In this document: in pieces, positions 52,989 to 62,272 of the stretch
How positions within the stretch are numbered: the first letter of the stretch is position 1
Layout: every line of letters starts with the position of its first letter
NCBI GenBank assembly: GCA_944384025.1
Contig: CALWRS010000003.1
Location: 1-64,000 of the forward strand
DNA from: an uncultured Lachnospiraceae bacterium
GTDB lineage: Bacteria; Bacillota; Clostridia; Lachnospirales; Lachnospiraceae
Reading direction: 5' to 3'
DNA: 64,000 nt
The notes under the pieces: model-generated
Databases searched by the model: none
Seen by the model: the letters and a program-made list of their open reading frames with translations, nothing else
What the model was told of the DNA's origin: nothing
Made by a program: the position numbers and the translations under genes

Positions 52989-54947
52989 ATGAAAGTAATT
53001 TTGCGAGATGGCTCCGAAAAGGAGTACGAACAGCCAATGTCGGTTATCGACATTGCGAAAGATTTAAGCGAAGGCCTGGGACGTATGGCGTGCGCAGGCG
53101 AGGTGGACGGAGAAGTGGTTGACTTGCGGACAGTGATTTCTTCGGATTGCCATTTAAACATCTTGACGTTTCAGGACGAGGCAGGAAAGGCTGCCTACCG
53201 TCATACGGCGTCGCACGTGTTAGCGGAGGCGGTAAAGCGGCTTTATCCGGAAGCCAAATGTGCCATTGGTCCGTCCATCGATACCGGATTTTATTACGAC
53301 TTTGATATGCCGTCGCTTGATCGCGCCGCTCTTGACGCTATTGAAGCGGAGATGAAAAAAATCATCAAAGAAGGGAAAGAACTGGTGCGCTTTACGCTTC
53401 CGCGCGAAGAAGCAATCAAGAGGATGGAGGAGCGAGGAGAGCCTTACAAAGTGGAACTGATTCGGGATTTGCCGGAGGATGCGGAAATCTCTTTCTACGA
53501 TCAGGGGGATTTTGTTGACCTTTGCGCAGGTCCGCACCTGATGAGCACAAAGGGCATTAAGGCAATTAAGCTGATTTCCTCTTCCGGCGCGTACTGGAGA
53601 GGCAACGAAAAGAACAAGATGCTCACGCGCATATACGGAACGGCTTTTACAAAAAATGCCGATTTGGAAGCCTATCTTGCGCATCTTGAAGACATTAAAA
53701 AGCGCGACCACAACAAACTGGGAAGAGAGATGGAGCTCTTTACGACCGTTGATGTAATCGGACAGGGGCTGCCGCTTCTGATGCCAAAGGGCGCGAAAAT
53801 CATTCAGACGATGCAGCGCTGGATTGAAGATTTGGAAGACAACGAATGGGGCTACATTCGGACGAAGACGCCTTTGATGGCAAAAAGCGACTTGTACAAA
53901 ATTTCCGGACACTGGGATCACTACAAGGACGGCATGTTTGTCATGGGCGACGAGGAAAAAGACAAGGAAGTGTTCGCATTGCGCCCGATGACCTGCCCGT
54001 TCCAGTACTATGTATACAAAGCAAGCCAGAAGTCTTACCGGGATTTGCCGCTTCGCTACGGCGAAACTTCGACGCTGTTCCGCAACGAAGACTCCGGAGA
54101 AATGCACGGTCTTACTCGTGTGCGGCAGTTTACGATTTCCGAGGGCCATTTGATAGTGCGCCCGGACCAGATGGTGGAGGAGTTTAAGAATTGCCTTGCG
54201 CTTGCGAAGTATTGCCTGACGACGCTTGGCGTAGAAGAGGACGTTACGTATCACTTGTCCAAGTGGGATCCGAACAACCGGGAGAAGTATATCGGCGAAC
54301 CGGAAGTTTGGGAGCAGACCGAGCAGCATATTCGCGAGATTTTGCAGGAACTGAACATCCCGTTTACGGAGGACGTAGGAGAAGCAGCGTTTTACGGTCC
54401 TAAGGTCGATATCAACGCGAAAAACGTATACGGCAAGGAAGATACGATGATTACCATTCAGTGGGACGCTTTACTTGCGGAGCAGTTCGATATGTATTAT
54501 GTGGATCAAAACGGCGATAAGGTACGGCCGTATATTATCCATAGAACAAGCATGGGCTGCTACGAAAGAACGCTGGCATGGCTGATTGAAAAGTATGCCG
54601 GTCAGTTCCCGACATGGCTTTGTCCAGAACAGGTGCGTGTTCTTCCGATATCGGAAAAATATAACGATTACGCAAAAAAGGTATTGGATGAACTTCGCAA
54701 AAATGGTATTCTGGCTTCAGTGGATGAGCGTTCGGAAAAGATTGGATACAAGATTAGAGAAACGCGTTTGCAGCGGATTCCGTATATGCTTGTAGTCGGC
54801 CAGAAGGAGGCGGAAGAAGGCGTTGTTTCCGTTAGAAGTCGTTTCCTTGGCGACGAAGGCCAAAAGTCGCTTTCCGAATTTATTGCTGCAGTTACGGAGG
54901 AAATCCGAACCAAAGCCATCCGCAAAATAGAAGTTACGGAGAATTGA
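52989..54947 (+). CDS. thrS: Threonyl-tRNA synthetase
   Basis: The 652-residue class II synthetase has a TGS domain (residues about 1-60), the editing domain with HTASHVLAEAVKRLYP near 78 and CAGPHLMSTK near 182, the catalytic core with LRPMTCPFQYYVYK and RYGETSTLFRNEDSGEMHGLTRVRQF, and an anticodon-binding domain after about 545. It charges tRNA-Thr. ATG 52989 behind TGGAGGGTTG is chosen; the frame is open upstream into the T-box, which cannot be coding. Regulated by the leader. Confidence 0.97.
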   Translation: MKVILRDGSEKEYEQPMSVIDIAKDLSEGLGRMACAGEVDGEVVDLRTVISSDCHLNILTFQDEAGKAAYRHTASHVLAEAVKRLYPEAKCAIGPSIDTGFYYDFDMPSLDRAALDAIEAEMKKIIKEGKELVRFTLPREEAIKRMEERGEPYKVELIRDLPEDAEISFYDQGDFVDLCAGPHLMSTKGIKAIKLISSSGAYWRGNEKNKMLTRIYGTAFTKNADLEAYLAHLEDIKKRDHNKLGREMELFTTVDVIGQGLPLLMPKGAKIIQTMQRWIEDLEDNEWGYIRTKTPLMAKSDLYKISGHWDHYKDGMFVMGDEEKDKEVFALRPMTCPFQYYVYKASQKSYRDLPLRYGETSTLFRNEDSGEMHGLTRVRQFTISEGHLIVRPDQMVEEFKNCLALAKYCLTTLGVEEDVTYHLSKWDPNNREKYIGEPEVWEQTEQHIREILQELNIPFTEDVGEAAFYGPKVDINAKNVYGKEDTMITIQWDALLAEQFDMYYVDQNGDKVRPYIIHRTSMGCYERTLAWLIEKYAGQFPTWLCPEQVRVLPISEKYNDYAKKVLDELRKNGILASVDERSEKIGYKIRETRLQRIPYMLVVGQKEAEEGVVSVRSRFLGDEGQKSLSEFIAAVTEEIRTKAIRKIEVTEN

Positions 54948-54972
54948 AAGAAAAAAGGAGGACCCGCATACA

Positions 54973-55515
54973 ATGGATTTTAAAGAGACGTTAGAAACCA
55001 GAAGAAGCATCCGTTCGTTTGAAGCAGATAAAAAAGTCAGCAAAGAACAGCTGGAAGAAATGCTTGCGGCGGCAGGCATGGCGCCGTCTTGGAAAAACAG
55101 CCAGACGGCTAGAACCTTCTGCGTTATTTCCGAAGAGCTGGTAGAAAAAGTAAAAAAGGAATGCCTTCCGGAGTTTAACCAGAGAAGTTCCGCCGGTGCA
55201 ACCGCCCTTTTGGTGACAGCGTTTGTTCCGGGAATTTCCGGATTTGATACAAACACCGGAACGCCTGTTAACGAAGGCGGAAACGGATGGGGGTATTACG
55301 ATTTGGGAATGCACGACCAGAACCTGCTTTTAGCGGCCCGCGCCATGGGACTTGGAACGCTTGTGATGGGGATTCGCGACGCAAAAAAACTGCGGGAACT
55401 CCTGCAAATTCCAGAGGAACAGGAAGTTGTTTCGGTGATCGCTGTTGGCTACCCGGCGGCGGAAGCGAAGATGCCGCCTCGCAAGCCGCTCTTAGAGGTA
55501 GTTCGTTTCTGCTAG
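54973..55515 (+). CDS. Nitroreductase-family FMN protein
   Basis: A 180-residue protein starting DFKETLETRRSIRSFEADKK with the family's N-terminal RRSIR FMN-phosphate motif, APSWKNSQT near residue 35, and LAARAMGLGTLVMGIRD followed by GYPAAEAKMPPRKPL at the C-terminus. Members reduce nitro compounds, quinones or enones with NAD(P)H. The start follows AAAAAAGGAGGACC. It is 25 nt after thrS and may be co-transcribed. Substrate unknown. Confidence 0.92.
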   Translation: MDFKETLETRRSIRSFEADKKVSKEQLEEMLAAAGMAPSWKNSQTARTFCVISEELVEKVKKECLPEFNQRSSAGATALLVTAFVPGISGFDTNTGTPVNEGGNGWGYYDLGMHDQNLLLAARAMGLGTLVMGIRDAKKLRELLQIPEEQEVVSVIAVGYPAAEAKMPPRKPLLEVVRFC

Positions 55516-55570
55516 AAGCGTGAGAGCTATCAAACACTTCTAACGCTTAAAGAAAGGAATACACATACCT

Positions 55571-56449
55571 ATGAAAATACCTCGCTTCTCTGCAAAGAGA
55601 TTTCTCATTCTTACAGCTGCAGGCTTCATCAACGCTTTTGGCGTAACCTGCTTTTTGGCACCGCTTGCATTGTATGACTCCGGAATTTCCGGAACATCCA
55701 TGCTGCTTGATGTTCTTACGCCGGAAAAATTTTCACTTTCCTTTTTCCTGCTTGTTTTGAACATCCCCCTGTTTTTGTTCGGTTACAAAAAACAGGGACT
55801 GGAATTTACTGTCTATTCCGTCTACGCAGTAATTATTTATTCTCTTGGCGCGTGGCTGATTAACGACGTTCTTCCAATTTCGGTGAGTGAGTCTTCTCCC
55901 TTTGCAGGAAGCGATTTGCTTTTGTGCGCGATTTTCGGCGGTTTGATTTCCGGTATTGGCAGCGGTCTCGTTATTCGATACGGCGGCGCCATTGACGGAA
56001 TGGAAGTTATGTCGGTTATTTTTGCAAGGCGGCTTGGGCTTACGGTCGGTACGTTTATGATGATTTACAACGTCTTGCTTTATCTTGCCGCTGGCGTCCT
56101 AAAGCAGACGTGGACGCTGCCGCTGTACTCGATTATCGCGTATGCCGCTGCGCTAAAGACGGTGGACTTTATTGTAGAAGGTTTGGACAAAGGAAAATCG
56201 ACGATGATTGTTACGACGCGTCCTGTGGAGGTTTGTCAGGCGCTCTCCGAAGAGTTTGGCAGCGGAATTACGATGATTCCTGCAAAGGGGTATTATTCGG
56301 ATTCCAGCAAGACATTGCTGTACTTTGTCATTAACCGTTTCCAGATCGGTAAAGTTTGCCGGGTAGTGAACGAAAACGATCCAGACTCGTTTATTACAAT
56401 CAGCGAGGTGTCCGATACGCTTGGTACCGGGCAGAGAAAGCAAAAATAG
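55571..56449 (+). CDS. YitT-family membrane protein (DUF161 and DUF2179)
   Basis: The 292-residue protein has five hydrophobic segments in residues 10-205 (including AAGFINAFGVTCFLAPL and LISGIGSGLVIRYGGAIDGMEV) and a soluble DUF2179-like C-terminal domain with TMIPAKGYYSDSSKTLLYFVI. YitT proteins are widespread in Firmicutes with unresolved function. The ribosome binding site AAAGAAAGG is modest. It is followed on the same strand by the acetyltransferase. Confidence 0.92.
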   Translation: MKIPRFSAKRFLILTAAGFINAFGVTCFLAPLALYDSGISGTSMLLDVLTPEKFSLSFFLLVLNIPLFLFGYKKQGLEFTVYSVYAVIIYSLGAWLINDVLPISVSESSPFAGSDLLLCAIFGGLISGIGSGLVIRYGGAIDGMEVMSVIFARRLGLTVGTFMMIYNVLLYLAAGVLKQTWTLPLYSIIAYAAALKTVDFIVEGLDKGKSTMIVTTRPVEVCQALSEEFGSGITMIPAKGYYSDSSKTLLYFVINRFQIGKVCRVVNENDPDSFITISEVSDTLGTGQRKQK

Positions 56450-56489
56450 AAAACGCGTCAAAAAAATGAGAAGAGAAAGGGAAAAGTCT

Positions 56490-56975
56490 GTGAATATACG
56501 AAGAGCTGAAGAAAGAGATATGGAGGACATTAACCGCCTCCTCTTGCAGGTTTGTCTTGTGCATCATAAAGGCAGACCGGACTTGTTTCGGTATGGAGCA
56601 AAAAAATATACGGATGAGGAGCTTCGAACCCTGATTCACGACGACAGCTGCCCGATTTTCGTAGCTGCAAACGAGGACGAAAACGTGATGGGCTATGCGT
56701 TTTGTCGCTTTATCGAGCATAAAAACGACAATATTTTAACGCCGATTCGAACGCTTTATATCGACGATTTGTGTGTAGACGAACAGATTCGAGGGAAACA
56801 TATTGGTACTGCGCTTTACGAGGCAGTGCTTGCCTTTGCAAAAAAGAGCGGCTGCTATAACGTGACGCTGAACGTTTGGAGCTGCAATCCGCAGGCACAG
56901 CGCTTTTACGAAAAGTGCGGGCTTAAGCCGCAAAAGGTTGGCATGGAAGCAATACTACAGGGGGACGAATCGTAA
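56490..56975 (+). CDS. GNAT-family N-acetyltransferase
   Basis: The 161-residue enzyme has the acetyl-CoA loop DEQIRGKHIGTALYEAVLAFA near residue 95, a beta strand LYIDDLCV before it, and the final NVTLNVWSCNPQAQRFYEKCGL typical of GNATs. GTG 56490 with AAAGGGAAAA upstream gives MNIRRAEERDMEDINRLL, a standard GNAT start; longer starts extend into basic, unconserved sequence overlapping yitT. Substrate unknown. Its stop overlaps the next start by 1 nt. Confidence 0.87.
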   Translation: MNIRRAEERDMEDINRLLLQVCLVHHKGRPDLFRYGAKKYTDEELRTLIHDDSCPIFVAANEDENVMGYAFCRFIEHKNDNILTPIRTLYIDDLCVDEQIRGKHIGTALYEAVLAFAKKSGCYNVTLNVWSCNPQAQRFYEKCGLKPQKVGMEAILQGDES

Positions 56976-58816
56976 TGAGAGTTAAGAAAATGTATCGCAC
57001 GCTGCTTTGTTTGCTGCTTTGTGCATCCGTTTTATTTGGCTGCAACAAAACGCAGGAGGAGCCGGAAGATAAAAAAGATCCGCAAACACAGACGCAGGCA
57101 ACAGGCACGCCTACGCAAAAACCGCAAAACACGCCAACGCCGGAGGTTGACTTAAATACGACGGAAGCGCTAGAAGAGCAGGAAGCGTTTGATGCGTTTC
57201 TGACGCAGATTTTTCTGGATATTTTATCGACGCAAAACAGTGTTACGCTGCATTTTATGATGCAACATCCGGAGGAATACGGGCTTACGCAGGAATTTAC
57301 GTTTGGCGATATAGAGATGGACGCACAGGAGTACGCGAGCCAGTGCGAGGCGTATCAAGAGGAGATGGAAAAATTCTCCTATGAACTCCTTACACAAAGC
57401 CAGAAAATAAACTACGACCGTTTGGCATACGAATTCCGCCTTGCTATAAGCGCTGCTGACTTGACGCGCTGCTACAGCTCGTTATTTTCGCAAAACGGCA
57501 ACGTAATCAGCAATTCCTCTACCTATTACACGGAATACGCGATATGCGAAGAAAAAGACGCAGAGGACTTTTTGAAATTCCTAGAGATGTATCCAGAGCT
57601 TCTTAGCAAGGTGCTTTTGCAGGCGGAAAAAGACCAGGAAGAAGGTCTGCTTCCGACAAAGAGTATGCTTGAGACTACGTTAGAAACCGTGGAAGGGATG
57701 CTTTCGACTTCTGAACATCCTTTTGTAGCCGCTTATTCGGAAAACCTGTGGGAGTTAGAAGGACTGAGCGAGGAGTCGCATGACGCATATGTGGAGCGCG
57801 CACAGACGATTGTAAATGAGACGGTCGTTCCGGCGCTTCAGGATTTCGCAGAGGAAATCCGTACAGCGATTTCGCAGGAACAGTATGCAAGCCCGCAGGG
57901 CATGTGTTTTAAAGACGGCGGGAAAGAATATTACACTTATATGGCACAATCCGCGCTTGGAAGCGAAATGACCGTAGAAGAGATGCTTGCTTATTTGCAG
58001 GAAAAGGCGAAGTCGATGGTGCAGTCCTACATGATGATGTTGATGTTTGATTCGGACGTAATCGATCGTTACGAACAAGCGTCTTACCCGATGAGCGACC
58101 CGGAAGCAATTTTGAATCAATTAAAAGAAAAAATCAAAGACAGCTTCCCTGCTATTGGCGAGACAAACTTTACGGTCAGCTATTTGCCGGAAGTTTTGGA
58201 AAACGACGGCGTTATGGCGTATTATCTTATGCCGCAGATTGACAATTTCTCGCGCAAAATTATTCGCGTTAATGCAAGCGCAGTAGGAGAAGATACGATT
58301 ACCTTGTATTCTACGCTTGCGCACGAAGGGTATCCGGGACATCTTTATCAGAACGAATATTTCTGCTCGACCGAAGGCTACCATGAAATTAACGCTCTTT
58401 TTACTTATCTGGGCTACGCGGAAGGCTGGGCGAGTGTCGTTGGCGCTATGGCGTACGATTGGTGCTGCGATGACAAAAACGTAGCGTCGTGCTATAGATT
58501 CGACACGGAGTTCTCTATGCTTTTGGCAGCATGGGCGGATATTGGCGTAAATTATTACGGCTGGGATACGGACGATGTTTACGAAATGCTTTCCGAAAAC
58601 TATATCGACTCTTACGAAGCCGCAGAATTGTTTTACGAGATGTCTGTTTCCGACCCGTGCGTATACCTTCCTTACACACTGGGCTATTATCTGACAGAAG
58701 ATACGATAGAGGAGCTCAAAGACAGCGGCATGAGTGAAATGGAGGCGTTAGAAGCGTTCCTGAACGTAGGTCCGTGTACGTTTGAAGTTTTGCATAAGCA
58801 TTTGGGTCTGGAATAG
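56975..58816 (+). CDS. DUF885-family lipoprotein, putative zinc metalloprotease
   Basis: A 613-residue lipoprotein: signal peptide with lipobox LFGC, a Gln/Thr/Pro-rich stalk (residues 25-55), then a helical DUF885 domain. Near residue 450 the segment LAHEGYPGHLYQNEYF holds an HExxxH motif, with further acids in YAEGWASVV about 40 residues later, consistent with a zinc-dependent peptidase active site outside the membrane. It overlaps the acetyltransferase stop by 1 nt. ATG 56990 is an alternative start. Substrate unknown. Confidence 0.9.
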   Translation: MRVKKMYRTLLCLLLCASVLFGCNKTQEEPEDKKDPQTQTQATGTPTQKPQNTPTPEVDLNTTEALEEQEAFDAFLTQIFLDILSTQNSVTLHFMMQHPEEYGLTQEFTFGDIEMDAQEYASQCEAYQEEMEKFSYELLTQSQKINYDRLAYEFRLAISAADLTRCYSSLFSQNGNVISNSSTYYTEYAICEEKDAEDFLKFLEMYPELLSKVLLQAEKDQEEGLLPTKSMLETTLETVEGMLSTSEHPFVAAYSENLWELEGLSEESHDAYVERAQTIVNETVVPALQDFAEEIRTAISQEQYASPQGMCFKDGGKEYYTYMAQSALGSEMTVEEMLAYLQEKAKSMVQSYMMMLMFDSDVIDRYEQASYPMSDPEAILNQLKEKIKDSFPAIGETNFTVSYLPEVLENDGVMAYYLMPQIDNFSRKIIRVNASAVGEDTITLYSTLAHEGYPGHLYQNEYFCSTEGYHEINALFTYLGYAEGWASVVGAMAYDWCCDDKNVASCYRFDTEFSMLLAAWADIGVNYYGWDTDDVYEMLSENYIDSYEAAELFYEMSVSDPCVYLPYTLGYYLTEDTIEELKDSGMSEMEALEAFLNVGPCTFEVLHKHLGLE

Positions 58817-58839
58817 ACTGTTAAAATAGACAAAAACGA

Positions 58840-58868
58840 TTGCATATTACCGGAAAATTTGTTAAAAT
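58840..58868 (+). promoter_or_regulatory. Promoter of the EF-G paralogue gene
   Basis: TTGCAT (58840-58845), 17-nt spacer, TAAAAT (58863-58868), 41 nt before the ATG. Confidence 0.7.
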
Positions 58869-58909
58869 AGCCCTATGAATTTTGTTGTTGAAACGGAATG
58901 GAGGTAATC

Positions 58910-60991
58910 ATGCAAACCTATAAGTACGAAAAAATCCGTAATGTCGCCGTATTGGGGCATGGCGGCTGCGGAAAAACGACGCTGGTGGAAGCTATGGCAT
59001 ATACAACCGGCGTAACAAAGAGAATGGGACGTGTGGAAGACGGCACGACTATCAGCGACTACGACAAAGAGGAGCAAAAGCGCCAGTTTTCCATTAGCAC
59101 AAGCGTTGTCCCTATTCTCTGGGAAGAAACAAAAATCAATTTCCTTGATACGCCCGGCTACTTTGATTTTGTCGGAGAAGTAGAAGAGGCAGTCAGCGCA
59201 GCAGACGCGGCGGTGATTGTTGTTTCCGCTAAAGCCGGTGTTGAGGTTGGAACCGTTAAGGCATGGGAAATGTGCGAGCGGTATCACCTCCCGCGTATAT
59301 TTTTTGTAACGGATATGGACGTTGACAACGCAAGTTTTCGCGAAGTAGTGGAAGATTTGCGGGAGCGTTACGGAAACCGAATCGCGCCCTTCCACACGCC
59401 GATTCGTGAAAATGAGTCGTTCGTTGGTTTTGTTAACGTCGTAAAGATGGCAGGACGCCGTTTCAGCAACAACCTGGGCGAATACGTGGACGGCGAAATT
59501 CCGGATTATTGCATGGACTACAGTGAAAAGTATCGTGCAGAATTGATGGAATCTATTGCGGAAACGAGCGAAGAGTTGATGGAGAAATTCTTCGAAGGGG
59601 AAGAATTTACGATGGTAGAAATTGAAAATGCCATTCGCCAAAGCGTTGGTTCTGCAGACATGGTACCGGTGCTTTGCGGTTCTGGAATTCAGGCCAGAGG
59701 TGCGTTCGCGCTTTTACAGGCGATAGACAAATACTTCCCATCGCCGAACAAAGGCGTTATTACCGGCATGAACCAGAAAACCGGCGTTACGTTTTTTGCA
59801 GACTACGATGCAAACAAAGAGTTTTCCGCGCGGGTTTGGAAGACAATTGCGGATCCGTTTATGGGCAAGTTCTCATTGATTAAGATTTGCTCCGGTGTGC
59901 TTCGCTCCGACTCCGTTATCTTTAATGCAACTTCCGACACGGAAGAAAGACTCTCAAGACTTTACGTGCTTCGCGGAAGAGAACAGATTGAGGTGAAAGA
60001 GCTGTACGCAGGCGACATTGGCGCAATCGGCAAGCTTTCCGATACGCAAACCGGCGACACACTTTCCACGAAGGCGGTTCCGATTCTTTACGACCGTCCG
60101 AAGCTGTCTACACCGTATACATATCTTCGCTACGAAGCGAAAACAAAAGGCGACGAAGACAAGATTTCGCAATCCATCGCCAAGCTGATGGAAGAAGATA
60201 AGACGCTGCGTCTTGTAAACGATAAAGAAAACCGTCAAACGCTTTTGTACGGTATTGGCGAACAGCATCTGGAGATTACGTTTAGCAAGCTGACGTCTCG
60301 CTACAAAGTAGACGTGGAAACAAGTAAGCCGCGCGTTCCTTACCGCGAAACGATCCGAAAGAAAGTTCAAGTACAGGGACGTCATAAAAAGCAGTCGGGC
60401 GGCGCCGGACAGTTTGGCGACGTTACTATGGTTTTTGAACCGTCCGGAGACTTGGATACCCCTTATGTTTTCGAGGAGAAAATCTTTGGCGGTGCCGTTC
60501 CGAAAAACTTCTTCCCTGCGGTAGAAAAAGGAATCCAGGAGAGCGTCCTGCAAGGGCCTCTTGCCGGTTATCCGGTAGTCGGAATTAAGGCGACGCTTGT
60601 AGACGGCTCGTATCACCCGGTAGATTCTAACGAAATGGCGTTCAAGCTCGCATCCATTAAGGCGTTTAAAAACGGTGTTATGGACGCGACGCCGATCCTT
60701 CTGGAACCGATTGTTTCGTTGAAAGTGCTTGTTCCGGAACGCTACATGGGCGATATTCTGGGAGACCTAAGCAAGCGCAGAGGCCGCGTACTTGGAATGA
60801 ACCCCGTAGCTGGCGGCAAGCAGGAAATTCTTGCAGACATTCCGCTTTCTGAGCTTTACGGATATTCTACCGACCTTCGCTCCATGACCGGAGGAATGGG
60901 CGAGTACTCGTACGAGTTTGCTCGATACGAACCGGCGCCTGCCGATGTACAGGCTAAGGTAATTGAGGAAAATGCTGGAAAAGAAAATTAA
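58910..60991 (+). CDS. Elongation factor G-like GTPase (FusA paralogue)
   Basis: The 693-residue protein has all five EF-G domains: G1 GHGGCGKTTL near residue 15, G3 DTPGYFDF near 81, domain IV with GHKKQSGGAGQFGDV-type segment near 485, and the C-terminal RSMTGGMGEYSYEFARYEP. Two guanine-nucleotide motifs deviate: DTPG is followed by YFDF rather than HVDF, and the G4 position reads TDMD where EF-G has NKMD. This pattern belongs to the EF-G2-like subgroup, not the housekeeping factor beside rpsL-rpsG. Its role in translation or ribosome rescue is unresolved. Start ATG 58910 with TGGAGGTAATC. Confidence 0.88.
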   Translation: MQTYKYEKIRNVAVLGHGGCGKTTLVEAMAYTTGVTKRMGRVEDGTTISDYDKEEQKRQFSISTSVVPILWEETKINFLDTPGYFDFVGEVEEAVSAADAAVIVVSAKAGVEVGTVKAWEMCERYHLPRIFFVTDMDVDNASFREVVEDLRERYGNRIAPFHTPIRENESFVGFVNVVKMAGRRFSNNLGEYVDGEIPDYCMDYSEKYRAELMESIAETSEELMEKFFEGEEFTMVEIENAIRQSVGSADMVPVLCGSGIQARGAFALLQAIDKYFPSPNKGVITGMNQKTGVTFFADYDANKEFSARVWKTIADPFMGKFSLIKICSGVLRSDSVIFNATSDTEERLSRLYVLRGREQIEVKELYAGDIGAIGKLSDTQTGDTLSTKAVPILYDRPKLSTPYTYLRYEAKTKGDEDKISQSIAKLMEEDKTLRLVNDKENRQTLLYGIGEQHLEITFSKLTSRYKVDVETSKPRVPYRETIRKKVQVQGRHKKQSGGAGQFGDVTMVFEPSGDLDTPYVFEEKIFGGAVPKNFFPAVEKGIQESVLQGPLAGYPVVGIKATLVDGSYHPVDSNEMAFKLASIKAFKNGVMDATPILLEPIVSLKVLVPERYMGDILGDLSKRRGRVLGMNPVAGGKQEILADIPLSELYGYSTDLRSMTGGMGEYSYEFARYEPAPADVQAKVIEENAGKEN

Positions 60992-60998
60992 AAACATT

Positions 60999-61026
60999 GC
61001 CTGCCGAATTTTCGGCAGGCAGTTTT
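60999..61026 (+). terminator. Intrinsic terminator after the EF-G-like gene
   Basis: GCCTGCCGA/TCGGCAGGC stem, ATTT loop, followed by AGTTTTC. Confidence 0.85.
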
Positions 61027-61147
61027 CATGTTGGACAGCGTTTATCTTTGCGATTAATAAAATTCCAGCCTTTGTTGTTGCACTCCTGCTTACCTTGTTG
61101 ACAGCACAGCTGTCAGTTCCTATTCTTGTAGTCTTTGCATTTTGCGT

Positions 61148-61210
61148 CCTATATCAGATGGGAGATGACCACCGCCTATAGAGGCGGGGTCATCTCCCAT
61201 CTGATATAGG
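61148..61210 (+). repeat. Palindromic repeat element (copy C), upstream of the recombinase
   Basis: A 63-nt near-perfect palindrome: 23-bp outer arms CCTATATCAGATGGGAGATG-ACC / its complement around the inner hairpin CCGCCTATAGAGGCGG. Shares ATATCAGATGGGAGATGACC with copy D but has the compact form, lacking the GTATCAGTGGCGGGTGTC arm. It lies 81 nt ahead of the recombinase start. Confidence 0.95.
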
Positions 61211-61291
61211 GCGAACTATCGCCAGAAGTAAGAAAAGAAATTATCGCGTACAGAGGGTAGAATTCTTATACCTAGCGAGAAAGGCGGCAAT

Positions 61292-61888
61292 ATGGCAGTT
61301 TACGGTTATGTGCGAGTCAGCACAAAGGAGCAGAATGAGGATAGACAGGTTGTTGCATTGCACAAAGCGGGCGTACCGAAAGAAAGCATTTATCTAGACA
61401 AACAGTCCGGAAAAGATTTCGAAAGACCAAGATATATACAGATGTTGCGCAGAATGCAGCCAGATGATGTGCTTTATATTAAGAGTATAGATCGGCTGGG
61501 GCGGAACTATGAGGAAATACAGAACCAATGGCGGATTCTTACAAGAGAGAAAAAAGTAGACATTGTTGTACTGGATATGCCATTGTTAGATACCCGGCGA
61601 GGCAAAGACTTGATGGGAACGTTTCTCTCAGACATTGTGTTGCAGGTATTGTCGTTTGTTGCAGAAAATGAACGAACCACCATCCGTCAACGTCAGGCTG
61701 AGGGCATTGCAGCCGCAAAGGCTAGAGGGGTGAGATTTGGCAGACGTCCAAAGCCTCTACCCGCGAATTTTCGCCACATTTATCAACAATGGAAAGCGGG
61801 AAAAATAACCGGTCTAGCAGCGGCAAAGGCTTGTAATATGCCGATGTCTACATTTCGCTACCGTGCAGAGGTTTACGAAAAAAAATAA
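61292..61888 (+). CDS. Small serine recombinase (resolvase/invertase)
   Basis: The 198-residue protein has the catalytic YVRVSTKEQ with Ser10, DRLGRNYEEIQ near residue 70 with the active-site arginines, the long E-helix, and a Hin-type C-terminal helix-turn-helix after GRRPKPLP (AKACNMPMSTFRYR). It would make staggered double-strand exchange at a short palindromic site. No cointegrate transposase accompanies it. It lies between palindromic repeats C and D (61148-61210 and 61981-62062), which may be its sites. RBS GAAAGGCGG. Confidence 0.93.
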   Translation: MAVYGYVRVSTKEQNEDRQVVALHKAGVPKESIYLDKQSGKDFERPRYIQMLRRMQPDDVLYIKSIDRLGRNYEEIQNQWRILTREKKVDIVVLDMPLLDTRRGKDLMGTFLSDIVLQVLSFVAENERTTIRQRQAEGIAAAKARGVRFGRRPKPLPANFRHIYQQWKAGKITGLAAAKACNMPMSTFRYRAEVYEKK

Positions 61889-61980
61889 GTCGTTGTAAGA
61901 GAGCATTTTTGCAGAAATGTGTACTTTCTGAAAACAGGCGCAAAAAGCGTGTAATACTCGTTTCGCTTAAAGCGTCTTAT

Positions 61981-62062
61981 ATCAGATGGGAGATGACCAC
62001 CGCCTCTATAGGCGGTGGGTAATAAATTTGTATCAGTGGCGGGTGTCAATCTCCCATCTGAT
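61981..62062 (+). repeat. Palindromic repeat element (copy D), downstream of the recombinase
   Basis: An 82-nt element with outer arms ATCAGATGGGAG/CTCCCATCTGAT, an inner CCACCGCCT/AGGCGGTGG hairpin, and the GTATCAGTGGCGGGTGTC arm shared with copy B. It is preceded by GCGTCTTAT, nearly the GCGTCCTAT that precedes copy C. The next 210 nt (62063-62272) show no supported gene. Confidence 0.95.
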
Positions 62063-62272
62063 AAATAAATATAGCGTACACCGCATCTTTTGATACAATA
62101 CCGATAAGGTTTGAAAACACCAAGCAGCATAAGCCACGGCAAAAAAGGCTTGTACTGACGTATCTTACCCAGTATGTAAACCGGTTTTTTAAGTATACCA
62201 TAATCGGCATAAAGAGCATTTTCTTCCTTTTCTTTTCTAAACAATTTGATCCACTTTTACACATATAGTGCG

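Noticed and set aside
53220..54329. 369-residue antisense frame over thrS
   Set aside because: It is a by-product of codon bias in thrS, whose class II synthetase motifs are clear.
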